Shown here: one piece after another, positions 50,190 to 61,201 of the stretch
Layout: the number at the start of each line of letters is the position of its first letter
Position numbering within the stretch: the stretch's first letter is position 1
Origin: Coriaria nepalensis
Lineage: Eukaryota; Streptophyta; Magnoliopsida; Cucurbitales; Coriariaceae
Length of the DNA: 64,000 nt
Reading direction: 5' to 3'
Assembly (NCBI GenBank): GCA_027186245.1
Contig: CP114486.1
Location: 4,493,501 to 4,557,500 of the forward strand
Translations under genes and position numbers: made by a program
The notes under the pieces: model-generated
Databases searched by the model: none
The model's input: the letters and a program-made list of their open reading frames with translations, nothing else
What the model was told of the DNA's origin: nothing

Positions 50190-50670
50190 ATTTCCATCGA
50201 TAAGGGCTTCAATCCTTTTCTTTAGATCAGCAGGTTTGAGCGGATTTTTTAGCTGCGAAAATATTATGACACAACACTCAACAAGATAGTAGCATAACAT
50301 AGTTGCAGAAACATAAGACAAGTTAAGTAATTGGGTTACCTGCTGGAACAGTTCGATTATTAGATGGGTGTGGCTTACTACTTTTCTAGTTCCTACTTTT
50401 CATAATTCAACCAATAGCTTCATTAACTTGCAATAGAACTACTACTTTAGAACATTTTAGAAATTGGATAGTTTTAAGAGTTAGGGAATTCTCAGATATA
50501 CTTGATATATGATAGGCCGATCAATACTTCTTGAATCTTTCAACATTTTTCTATCCAATTGAAGCAAACTGCATTTTTTCGACCAGAACTGACATTTTCA
50601 AACTCTGAACCAAATGGATTCTACCGCAGCTCCTGAATATTTTACCACAGATAAATTCCCCACTTGCCTT
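50190..50670. repeat. Partial duplicate of the CUL4-fragment/kinase segment (copy B)
   Basis: 50200-50345 resembles 47145-47320 (AAGGGYTTCAATCCTTTTCTT and the following AGATCAGCAGGTTTGA block; minus-strand LKxPxKPADLKKRIE). 50555-50670 resembles kinase intron and exon sequence around 49370-49400 and 49420-49630 (CAACTGAAGCAAACTG; GCAGCTCCYGAATAT). So copy B is the same unit with most of the kinase deleted. It ends where the LTR at 50671 begins. Confidence 0.72.
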
Positions 50671-51440
50671 TGTTGGAAATCAAGCACAAAATGGAATGAG
50701 AATTGATGAACAAAGAGTTATTTGAAAATAAGAACAGAACTAAACTTCTCTATTTTTGCTATCAAATTTTCTCATTAGTTTTTCAACAACAATTTCATAA
50801 CTTAAATAAGAGAAAAATTATATTAATCGAGATTTCTATCACCATACTTAAAAATATGATTACAAACACAACCATGCTGTTAATAAATACAAACCAAAGC
50901 TTTAAGATAAAAGGTACAAAAGTCATGGAGGAAAGCAGAAAGCATGCTACTTTCCTCACCTACTGTGGTCAATAACCACCGGATCTTGATGATCCAAAAT
51001 TTCTTCAAAGCATGTTGCTATTGATCACTTAGACTTCATCACCCTTAGTAGAATTTGATTTTCTTCATTTACTTGCACCTGAAGCAATTGAGCTTGATCA
51101 AAAATATTTTTGCGACCCCCACAAATCAAAATTGATCACCTTTAGCTAATGATTGAGAAGTCAACGCCAAAATCAAATAAACTCAAAAAATCAACCATTT
51201 TTCTGATTTTTGATTAAATTGCGGGCCAAATAATTTCAACATCCCTCCATATTTGTTTTGCTCATAACTCCTGACCATAACTTGAAAAATTCAAATTTGT
51301 AGTTAGGCAAAGCCTTGATGAATATGTCAGCATTGAGCTAACCTTATATCTTAATTCTTGATCATTTCCTTAATAATATGAAATTAAATTAAAATATATT
51401 TGATCTTCCCAAATTGAATTACATTCTCAGAGATTGCGAT
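50671..51440 (-). mobile_element. Truncated copia element: 3' LTR and RNase H tail
   Basis: A 571-bp LTR (50671-51241) starts TGTTGGAAAT and ends ATTTCAACA on the + strand. Immediately to its right is TCCCTCCATAT, on the minus strand a purine tract ATATGGAGGGA, the plus-strand primer site expected before a 3' LTR. Minus-strand 51245-51340 then encodes the end of copia RNase H (ADIFIKALPNYKFEFFK). Beyond about 51440 the element is gone. Confidence 0.8.
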
Positions 51441-51647
51441 ATGCACTAGCTAGCTGGAGCTAAGCGAGATATTATACATGTCAACTTCAAAAGGGACCTT
51501 GATTAACTTAATTTCTTTGCTAATTAATAGAGGCTCATGAGTCATCAAGAGAGATTTGTACGATGAAGAATAGTCAAACAGATAGACAAACTCATTGACT
51601 TAGGCAAAGGTTTGCATGAGCCTGGCCTTCATGCATCTTTCAATCAG

Positions 51648-51683
51648 CGGTCAACTCGGTCAACCCGGTCAAGCCGGTCAACC
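51648..51683. promoter_or_regulatory. Array of four W-boxes at 9-bp spacing
   Basis: Four copies of CGGTCAAxx in direct tandem, with GGTCAA at 51649, 51658, 51667 and 51676. On the minus strand each is TTGACC, the W-box core bound by WRKY factors. A fifth TTGACC lies on the + strand at 51715-51720. The array sits about 205 bp before the VQ start codon and 90 bp before a TATA-like element. Confidence 0.75.
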
Positions 51684-51771
51684 TAGCTGGCTACCTGACT
51701 ACAGCTCTCTCGGTTTGACCTCCTTACGATTGAAAAAATCAGAAGTTCCTTCGTAATTTTTGTCTTACGTG

Positions 51772-51779
51772 TATATATA
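51772..51779 (+). promoter_or_regulatory. TATA box of the VQ gene
   Basis: TATATATA lies 109 bp before the start codon and 51 bp after the last W-box. It is followed by a GA run and a CT-rich leader, typical of a plant 5' UTR. Confidence 0.6.
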
Positions 51780-51887
51780 GAGAGAGAGAAGTCGGAAAAG
51801 GTAAAGAGCAAGAAAATAAGAAGCTCGGGCTAGAAGGGCCTTTTTTTTCTTCTTCTTAATCTTTCAATAGCAGAGGCAAAGCGTGGA

Positions 51888-52265
51888 ATGGCACAAGTGA
51901 AAGTGGTGCAGATCGATACTCATTACGTGGAGACAGATGTAAACAACTTCAAATCAGTGGTTCAGGAATTTACGGGCAAGAATTCCAGCGTGGCACGGGC
52001 AGAACAGATTACCACTAATAATTCCGCAGCAGGTCAAGTAGCACGGAAGAAAAGGAAACGCAGTGATTATTGTGTAACTGGTCATGATAATACAAATGGC
52101 AGGACTAGAAGAAACAGTACTAGTACTGTCTCCGAACTTCCGACATGTAGTATTTCGGAGTGGACAGTTAAGGAGGTAGATGGGGAAGTTATACAGCCAT
52201 CTTCACTAATGGAGGACCTCCACTGGCTCTGCTGGGAAGATGATTATTATCAGATGCTTAACTAA
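51888..52265 (+). CDS. VQ-motif protein (VQ1/VQ10-like)
   Basis: Intronless frame of 125 residues, as usual for the family. The VQ motif is FKSVVQEFTG at residues 21-30 (FxxxVQxxTG), preceded by VKVVQIDTHYVETD, an N-terminus I associate with VQ1/VQ10. A basic ARKKRKRS block (residues ~51-58) should act as a nuclear localisation signal. The acidic, Trp-rich end (HWLCWEDDYYQ) is unassigned. VQ proteins bind group I and IIc WRKY factors and tune defence and stress expression. Five W-boxes directly upstream suggest that the gene is itself a WRKY target, giving a feedback loop (inference). Confidence 0.9.
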   Translation: MAQVKVVQIDTHYVETDVNNFKSVVQEFTGKNSSVARAEQITTNNSAAGQVARKKRKRSDYCVTGHDNTNGRTRRNSTSTVSELPTCSISEWTVKEVDGEVIQPSSLMEDLHWLCWEDDYYQMLN

Positions 52266-53572
52266 CTATTAAGGCTTTATGATACAAAGTTCCTTTTTGT
52301 TGTTTCAACTTTAAATTTTACTTAAATTATCCATGGCCGAGGTTAATGGGCTTACAGCCCAACCCACACACTCCGTAGACTATATAGAAATTGGGCCGAA
52401 GGCCGAGTACTGTAATTATTGCCCACTATATCTATATGGGCTTTTAGATCAGATGAAGCATAGTCTTTTAATTAACTAAAACGAAAATTATTAATGACTC
52501 AAGATAGAGATAGATAGATAAAATTTAGAGAAGTGGAATACATTCATTTTATCAAGTAAATAATAATATAAATATTTATAAATTGTTAAATTAAATTAAT
52601 CTATTTAATTGAAAATTATTATATTTTATTTATTTAACAATTATAAATAAAATATAATTAATTTATTATTTTAAAGATTTTTAAATTTATAAAAATAAAT
52701 ATTATACATCGCTTTAATTATACTCATAAAATTTAATTTAAAATAAACTCTAATATAGTGGATTCGGTCTCTAACCAAGACCGAACTCACTCCCAATGCA
52801 AAAAAGTGAATCTTAGGTCAGAGTTAATATTTTAAAAGTGATTTGTAAAACTATTATGAAAATTCAAGATACCCATCCATGATTCTTGAAACTTTCGATA
52901 GTGATTCCAGTATTTATAACCATAAGATACCATTCTTCCAGATCAAAGGAGAAATCACCAAATAAATTCCTCACCCCTAAGGTTTGTAGTTCACTACTAA
53001 TACTTTCCTTAGAACCTAGAACTTCATTAAAACAGTTGGCTCCATTCATGGGAAGAGCTCTATCGTACATTAGTACTCTACTCTGTTATTTTATCCATGC
53101 CTAATACTTTCTGCAAGATTTACTCATGACCAATCAACTCTAACCGTCAAATGTATAGAGACGGAAAGCTCTAAAAAATTGAGAAAAAAAAATGAGGAAA
53201 CCGGTGGGCGAGAGAGAGAAGATAGAGAGAGAGGGAAAATGCAGAGAAAAAAAAAGGAAAGCGGGGAGAGAGAAAGGAGAAGGTGAAATAGTAAAATAGT
53301 AAATGATGAAATTAGCTAGCGAGACCTATGAAATCCTCTCTCGCCATGTACGTTACTGAAATGTCTTTCGAATTTGTTGATCAATACGACCAAACAAAGC
53401 ACTAACGCCATGTCAAATATCCTACGTCAATTTACGATCCTTATCTAACATCTTATCATGTTTTTTTTTTTTTTAAATTTTAAATTTAAAAATTAAAGAA
53501 AAAAGATTAAAACATTTAATATTCTATTATTTATAAACTAGTACGTAATTTCATCATAGAGATTGGACATTA
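52266..53572. other. 3' UTR and AT-rich spacer
   Basis: GATA repeat (52506-52521), AT-rich tract (52555-52750) and GA-rich tract (53205-53285). The reciprocal frames at 52864-53104 match nothing I know. Confidence 0.5.
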
Positions 53573-54241
53573 GGGTTATTTAGTTTTTTAGAAAGAGTAA
53601 AAATGATAACGAGTGATAATCGATTTGATTTTTATTTTATTGTTTAGTTTTTTAGAATTTGTTTTAAAGAATTAATTTCATTTTCTAAAATGGTAAAAAT
53701 ATAGAATGGTGATTGATAAAGGAATAATAGGTAATTAGTAAAAATTGATAAAATTTGGTTAATGCATTTTCACCCATTTCTCACAAAAAATTTCCAACTT
53801 TATCCGACCTTCATATCTAACTTGCGGATTATCCGGCATTTCCAATTTTATATAAAATCAAAAAAATTCGGTCGGATCGGTCAAATTTCGGATCGGATCG
53901 GATGATCTGATTTTTTTTCTTTTATTTTTATTTTATTTTTCTTTTTTCTTAAATCTAGTCCGATCAGAGGGTAATTCAGGAAGCAGTCGGATATCCGATC
54001 CAACCATAACCCAAAAGTCATTAATAATTCGGTCGGATCAGATTAAAAATGCTCATCCCTAAAAAGTCTCTCATTCACTACCAAACGGTGGAATGATTGA
54101 AAATAAGGAATAAAATAAGTCATTCTCTGATACAAATAAATGATGGAATGAAAATCCTCTCATTCCCACTAATTCCTTAAAATTCTGATTTATCATCATT
54201 CTCATTCTCATTCCCACCATTTCTAAGAAACCAAACGACCC
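53573..54241. mobile_element. Putative MITE (hAT-like ends), with an inner insert
   Basis: The left end GGGTTATTTAGTTTTTTAG is the inverted match of the right end CTAAGAAACCAAACGACCC with several mismatches, and the similarity continues inward for tens of bases. The GGGTCRTTTGGTTT type of end is common in hAT-like MITEs. The centre holds repeated CGGATCGG motifs that look like a separate insert. No target duplication is visible, so the call is cautious. Confidence 0.45.
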
Positions 54242-55099
54242 ATAAAACCATTCTAAGTACAACTCCATGTTATCGGTGTAAATAAGAGTTTCCCCTCCTC
54301 CCCGTGTAAATAAATGTTGAATTATCATTAGTCCAATAACTTAGTGGATAAGAAAATAAGATTTAGCCATTTAATAAAAATTATCAAATGTTAATAATAT
54401 TGATAATTATATATTTATTAAATTTTTTTGATTGGGTCTTAATTGGTTGGATAATTTTACCGTATCTTGATGAGTTTTATTCATAAGAAGATAATAAATG
54501 GATTAAGGATAAATTTTAAGTGTTTATTTCTTAAATTTAAAATATTTATTACTATTAGTTTAAATAAGTTTCAAGATTTAACTTATGCAATTTTCACTTT
54601 CGCTGCCTTTTTTTAATTTATTTAAGGATTATTGGGTTTTTAATATTTTAAATATTCATATATTTCTCTAAAATAAATGAAATCTTCATTTTTTTTATTA
54701 AAAAAATGATTAATTATTGTAAAATAAGAACAGCAACAAAAAGAGCTATTGGAAAAGTAGAGAGAACTTCCATTCTATACGATATTTCTATTTATAATCT
54801 ATGATCATAATGGTTGGAATACAAAAAGATATGAGTTAATTACAACAATAATAAAGAGATTAAGATAGATGATCAAGAGTTAGGGAGTTGAAGAGATGGA
54901 GGAGGAAAAACAATGGACATCCACTCATAATCATTCATAACACTCCCTTGAATGTCCATAATACGAGAAGTTGGCTCGTTAAAATCTTCATTAAGAAAAC
55001 TCAGCGAAAAAAAATCATGGTAAAGGAAAAACAAATGCATTCTTCTCATGTAAGATAGCATTAGAAACTATCTAATTAAAAATCTTTACCAGGAAAACC
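54242..55099. other. AT-rich spacer
   Basis: No gene seen; an imprecise left part of the copia remnant may begin here. Confidence 0.4.
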
Positions 55100-57300
55100 C
55101 AATGAGATAAAATATTGGTTAAGGGAAAGAGAGTGTAGTACGTATTTACTCTCCTTGTGGAAATAACAGTTTAAGTCTTTGAACTATCAATTTCGAGCAA
55201 ATTTAAATAGTATTGATATTACCATATTTATTGACATCATTTGTGAAGAAGATCAATTTAAGTAATATGTGCTTTGTTAAGTCTCTTGTGATGTATCTTC
55301 CCTTCAGTTGAGCTATACATTCGATATTGTCTTGATACAATATTACTAGATCTTCTTTTTTGGAAGACAAGTCACATGTCACTTGAATATGTTGAAAATT
55401 AACTTAACTAAATACATTCTCTACTAGTTTTATGAATTACTAGTATTTCTATATCGCTTGAGGATATATCATCTATAGTTTGTTTCATTAGAGGAATGAT
55501 GTAGCATCACACCATTAGTTAATAAATAGCTTATTTGAGGTTAAGTTTTATATAGATCAGATAAATAAATTACACTAGCATAACCAACTAGTTATGTACT
55601 AGTATTATTTGATTTAAACAAATTTATATCAAATATATTTCATAGATAACCAAAAATATATTTTAACTTCATTAAAATATTTGTGTTGGAGTGTAACAAT
55701 ATTTTACTAATGAATACATTAATGTACATCTTGTGGGACTTCAGGACTAAGTAAATAATTATTTGTTATCTTCTCGAGGTTGAAAAAATATATTACTTAA
55801 ATCAAGTGATTGAATAACCAATGAGTTACTTAATGAATATGTTTTATCTATATAAAATATTATAGGATTTTTACTGTATAAGTTTATTGATTAACGTGAA
55901 TTTTATCAACTACATGCTTGATTTTTTGGCCGAAACAAAATTATGTTTTCCCAAAATCTTTTATCTTGAATTATTTCTTTAAAAAATCTACCAACTTAAA
56001 AGTTTTTCAAAATATTTAATAATATTCAATTCATTATTATATGTTATAAATTTATAACTATATTTCGTTATAATGACATATAAGATTATTCTTATAATCA
56101 AATATTTATAAATATATCTATATCACATGTCAAGTTAGCTTTAGCCATATAGAGATACAAGTATATTAATTGAATAAATTCTCAAATATTGATTTACATG
56201 CTTCAGTTATTTTAAATCATTTATGAATTTTTATAAAGTATCATTATAAAGCTAGCCATACAAATTAATTATAATTACATCAATTTGACACATATTAAGT
56301 CATAATATCTTGCCACACTAATAAGATACTGGAATATACTTAAATCAACCACAAGAGATATGTATCATTATACTCAATATTAGATATTTAAACTATAAAT
56401 CAATCACAAATCATTTATATCTTACAAGTTCAATTTTTACTCATTTATTTTTCATAAAAACATATTTTTGCATCTTACTAGTTTCACATATTGAAGTGTT
56501 TGGATAGCAGGTCTTGAAAAATTTTATATTTTATAATTGAGTTTAATTCCGCAAGAATTATATTTTTCTGTATTGGCCAATTATTTTTAAGTCGATATTC
56601 TTCGATTGATTTTTTTTTTTTCAAGATCCTCACTTTTCTTTTTCATACTATATAAAAGTGTTGTCGACAACTATTATTTTTATACTTCTATATTTTCCTT
56701 GAAATGATATAACTTATTGAGATCCCTTTATTTTTATAATTTTTAGGTACACGAATCTCTTCTAATGCTTTATGATTTGTTATGTCTATAGTTTTTTTAT
56801 GAGTATCCATCTTCATAATTAGGACATCTAATACTTCAACTTTTTTAGTGTTTATTCTTTAGAGTTGTTTGGTTTACTATGCTTCAAGCATGTCATATAA
56901 TGATATTCTAAGATTTTAACATATTGTCCTACTATAACATCAATTTGAGCTGATATATTTGTAGATGGTATATTTAACTTGGTTATAATTGGTTATAATT
57001 TTATAGTCAATAAATGCATTTGATATTTGATTTATTATGAATCATCTTTTGAATTTCTTATTCACATTACTTTGCATGAAAATCAAGATTATATAATAAA
57101 TAATATTATGTAAAAAAATTTCTCTAACCTCTTATTTTATCTCCCCAATGTTTGAATAATTGTTTCATTAAAGTAACTACCGATAAATTTCAGTGTGAAA
57201 ATATTTTCAATCGATAATTTATTTATCAAATAATACTCATTTTCAACATTTATTCTCAACCTTGTTTGGTGATCTATTTAAGTGCATTGTGATGGAGTAT
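55100..57300 (-). pseudogene. Highly degenerate copia pol remnant
   Basis: On the minus strand, near 55275-55370, is EDLVILYQDNIECIAQLKG followed by TRDLTKHILLK, the copia RNase H block (normally LYxDNxxCIAQ...GDRTKHI). Near 56515-56650 another block reads KKKSIEEYRLKNNWP and ILAELNSI, matching the copia pre-RT text SVEECRxRxDWPKWKEAIxAELxSL. Near 56900-56990 is NIPSTNISAQIDVIVGQ, a match to the linker before it. Order and strand agree over 2 kb, but stops are dense and the YVDD core is not readable. No LTRs were identified. Confidence 0.65.
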
Positions 57301-59120
57301 ACAACACATCAAATATTTTTATTTATGAGATAATATGCTCCTGATCAAAAGCCAATTATAAAAAGGATAATTTATAATATATTTTGGCTTGATGTATATA
57401 ATGTTGCTTTATATAAAGTAACATATTCCTAAAAATTGGATGATTTGTTTTTATAAGTAACGATCTATCTATTAATTAAAAGTGTTTCATAAATAATTTT
57501 GTTAGATAATTTTATGTAAGGAATATATGCTATCAAATATTTAATATCTATACCCATAAACATATATTAACTATTAAAACCTTCAGATATAATTCATTAG
57601 AATTTTCTAAATCAATAGCCTATAAGCTCTTAATAAGATAATTTGAGCAAAAAATCTCACGAAGAATTAATAATAAATATACATATGATTATTTAGTAGA
57701 TATATCTATTTAAATCATAAAATTCTCAAAATATCAAAAGTTTATATGATGAATATACATGCATCCAATCAAATGATTATAATCTGACATATCGGATAAT
57801 TCAATCTAAATCAATCAAATAAATATAAATTAAATGAGATTTAAATATTTTACTCATACCTAAAATATTATCTTCGATTGTGGTCAAGAAACACGTGCTT
57901 TCGTAATATAATGAATATAAATGGGAATAATATTGGAGGGCGCACGTGTTTGATTAATTGGTGGGATCCGGGTTATTACCCTATTATCTTGATCAAATCC
58001 TGTCTGTCTGCGTAGAATGACAAGATGATCGCGATTCATGAGAGATCAAAAAATTAAAGCAACTCTGCATGACCAGAAAAGAATGACAAGATGATCTCAT
58101 CATTCCAACACGAATCGCAAATCTTATCCAAAACAATACCAAAAAACGTCACCCTCCTTATCAACTTTATTAATATCTTCAACTCGCCTGCCTGCTTGCA
58201 TGCATATCCCTTTTTTCCTCGGTATTAAGCCTATATGTTTGGTTGAAAAGGAAGGGAGAGAAGGCGAGGTCCTTTTTTGTATTTGGATATGATTTTAAGA
58301 TGGGAGAGTAAGCGGAGGAAAAAGAGAGAAATTTTGATCGGATCCCCTCCAAATTTAAAGAGATTGAAAGTAAAGGAAAAAAATATTTTTTTTTCTAGAA
58401 AATATAATTTTATCATATTAATCTCATTAATTAATTACATATTTATTATTAGATGATATAATCACAAATGTTAAAACGTTACTTTCCTCTCTTGTAGGGA
58501 CACAAGTTTGCACGGCAGCTAAGAACAGCACAAGGACCCCTTAACCATTGCACGGCAGGGAAGGGTACTTCTTTACCTTTACCAGTACCTCAAGGACCCT
58601 TATCCATTAATGCATGCCTTTTTTGGGAATATCATGTTCATTTGCTGTTTTTGTTAAAGGAAGTGGCATATGAATTCATATGATAACGATGACGACGAAA
58701 AAGAAACTCGGGCTGGATATATTCAAATCAAAGTCCCAACCTACATTTAACACTCTATCCGGTTACGACCCGGCCCCCCCTCTGATCTTCTGCTCCTAGC
58801 TATAGAGAGGGAAAAAAAAAAGTGAGCGGAGGAAAGGAAAGGAAAGAACTCTAAAAGCTTAGACGTTGCTTAGCCTATATTTGAGTGGAGTTAGAAAGAG
58901 GGAAAAAAACTTCTTTAGAAGAAAGGAAAGAGAGGATGATGTTTGGATTTTTTTAATAAGAGAATTTAAAGTTAATTTATCTCTATTATTTGGATAAATT
59001 TATAAAAAATAGAAAATAAATATTTTATTACTTTTACGATTATATCATTTACAAACTTGTATCCCTAAAGAAAAGATTGGAGGTAGAATTTTTATTAAAT
59101 TCAACTTCTCTCTATTTTAA
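57301..59120. other. AT-rich intergenic region
   Basis: No gene. CACGTG cores occur at 57892-57897 and 57943-57948. An imperfect repeat of GCACGGCAG and AAGGACCC-TTA-CCATT occurs twice between 58510 and 58610. Confidence 0.45.
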
Positions 59121-59124
59121 TTGA

Positions 59125-60100
59125 GCATATATTATACTTAAATTAACGCCGTTCAGTATTGAATTTGTGATTCCAATTTTGGAATTATAAATCTTCAAAA
59201 TTTAGTACAAATTTTAATATATATTCAAATTTTTTAATAATTATAATAAATATTTAATTTTAAACTTAAATTATTATAAATATAGATGGAACGGTTATAT
59301 TCATATCACATGGTCACTAAATAATTATTAAAATTCTAAATTGATTAAACTTAAAATTTTTATTTATATTTTTATATCATTTAATTAAATTTGATTTTTA
59401 ACCCAATTTATTTATTTATTTATTTTTCTTCCCCATCTTCACCCTACTAGCCTACACCACCATTTTCCACCGCTGCTACCACCACCTTCCCGTCCTCACT
59501 CCACCATGAACATAAAAAATTAAAATTTTAATTATTTTCTCACCATTTCTCTCTCTATCTCTAAAATTTTTATATCGGTGGTCTACCACAGCCTACGCAA
59601 CCTCCACCGTCGACAATTTTTTTTAATTATTTATTTCTTTCTCTTTTTCTCTCTCTTTTAAATATTAAATATTAAAAGTTTAAATTTTTATGTTGGTGAT
59701 AGCAATGGTGGGGATAGTGGTGGCAGCGGTGGCAAATAAGGGTGGTAGCGGTGGCTGGTGTGGTGGAATTGAGAAGAAAAAATAAGTGTGCTAAAAATAT
59801 CATATTTAAATTAAAAGAGGTAAAAATATAAATATAAATTTTAAATATGATTAAATTTAGAATTTTAATAGTTACTTAATAGAAATGTGACATGCACATG
59901 ACTATTTCATTATTTTTTAACGATATTTAGAGTTTATTATAATTTAAACTTTAAATTAAGTATTTATTATAATTTCTAAAAATGATAAGCGTTCATTATA
60001 GTTTGTTAAGTATTTGGAGTTTAGCACAGTTTTCCTTAAATTCAATAGTGAAACTTATGAAACAATATAAACAGCGTTAATTTTAGTATACCATACAATT
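59125..60100. mobile_element. Fold-back element, ~1 kb, with long terminal inverted repeats
   Basis: The left arm (about 59125-59400) and right arm (about 59815-60100) are diverged reverse complements: TATATTTTTATA...TCTAAATTGATTAAAC on the left pairs with TAATTTAAATATG...AGAATTTTAATAG on the right, and the outer ACGCCGTTCAGTATTGAATTT pairs with AAATTCAATAGTGAAAC...AGCGTTAAT. The centre is also complementary to itself: CCACCGCTGCTACCACCACC (59469-59490) against GGTGGTAGCGGTGG and GTGGTGGCAGCGGTGG (59715-59755), separated by CTCTCT runs. No coding region. This is the structure of a fold-back or MITE-type DNA transposon. Confidence 0.7.
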
Positions 60101-61201
60101 TTATAGTCAGTTGAAATGAAGTGGAGTTAGATCTAATTTTCTATGGTTGTACTTTTTATAGTATGCATATATGGATAAATTTTCTATAGAATTGTTTAAT
60201 AATTGCACTATATTAGAATCGCAATGAATAAAAACCTATGTAGTCAATATATAAGTACAAAAAAAAAAAAAAAAAAAAAAAAAAAACGGATTTGTCATAG
60301 ATTTCAATTTGTTATTGATCATTACTAAAAGCATCAAAACTTATCCAATATGAACTTAAATCTCCACATTCCGCTTAATCTGTATCCCCAATCCACCTAA
60401 GGGATACATTGATAATCTAATTACTAGCTTTTTGACATCTAAATGGTAATCATCTCTCTTCATTATAATAGAGAATTCATCAAACATACATGTCACTAAT
60501 TATCATTAAAAATAATTAGGTTAGATAATAAATTACATATTTAAGATGTTTGAAAATGATCAATTTCATATTAATAATCACCTTTAAAAATATAATAAAT
60601 AATTACTTTTGTAAGAAAAAACAATATGACGACAATTCAATCTTAATTTCTTTGCCCTTTTGAATATGAATAGAGTAATCGACATTGGTTGCCGGTCCTA
60701 TCAACAAAAGTTTCTACTAAAAGAAGTTACCTTTCACAAGAGGTCAATCATGCTGACATATGAAGTAGCAAAATCTACATGTAGTTCTATAGATAACATT
60801 TTGATTAAAGTAGAAAAAATCTGAAATGTCATTTTTGCGGACCTCCTAATTACCAATTTGTGATCCAAATTGCTTACAATGTGCTACCATTTGCTTTTTC
60901 AAGGAAGAAAAGAGAAGTGGGTTGGACTGGAGACCTTTGTCATTTAAAGAAATTCATTAGTGTTTGGCACTTGGCACTTTGACGCTTGGCGTGAGTTGGA
61001 AAGAGACAAAGCTATGAAACCCCATTTAAGAGGTAAGATCCAAAGGGCAAAAATACATTACAATCATACAAGAAAAGAAAGGGAACTGATCGATCCTCTA
61101 TTACTCTCTCTTTGTATAAAGTTCTTCCATACTGGAATTATCTACTTCCTCCCCTCCTCTTCGTCTATCTTATGGAAGCACTTTTAACCTGCAGGATTTC
61201 C
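60101..61201. other. AT-rich spacer and promoter of the GH17 gene
   Basis: A 28-base A-run (60259-60286). No gene seen. The 75-codon frame at 60960-61187 overlaps the likely 5' UTR and is not called. Confidence 0.5.

Noticed and set aside
51649..51681. CRISPR-like or prokaryotic iteron array
   Set aside because: Plant genomic context; the unit is a W-box core and lies in a promoter.
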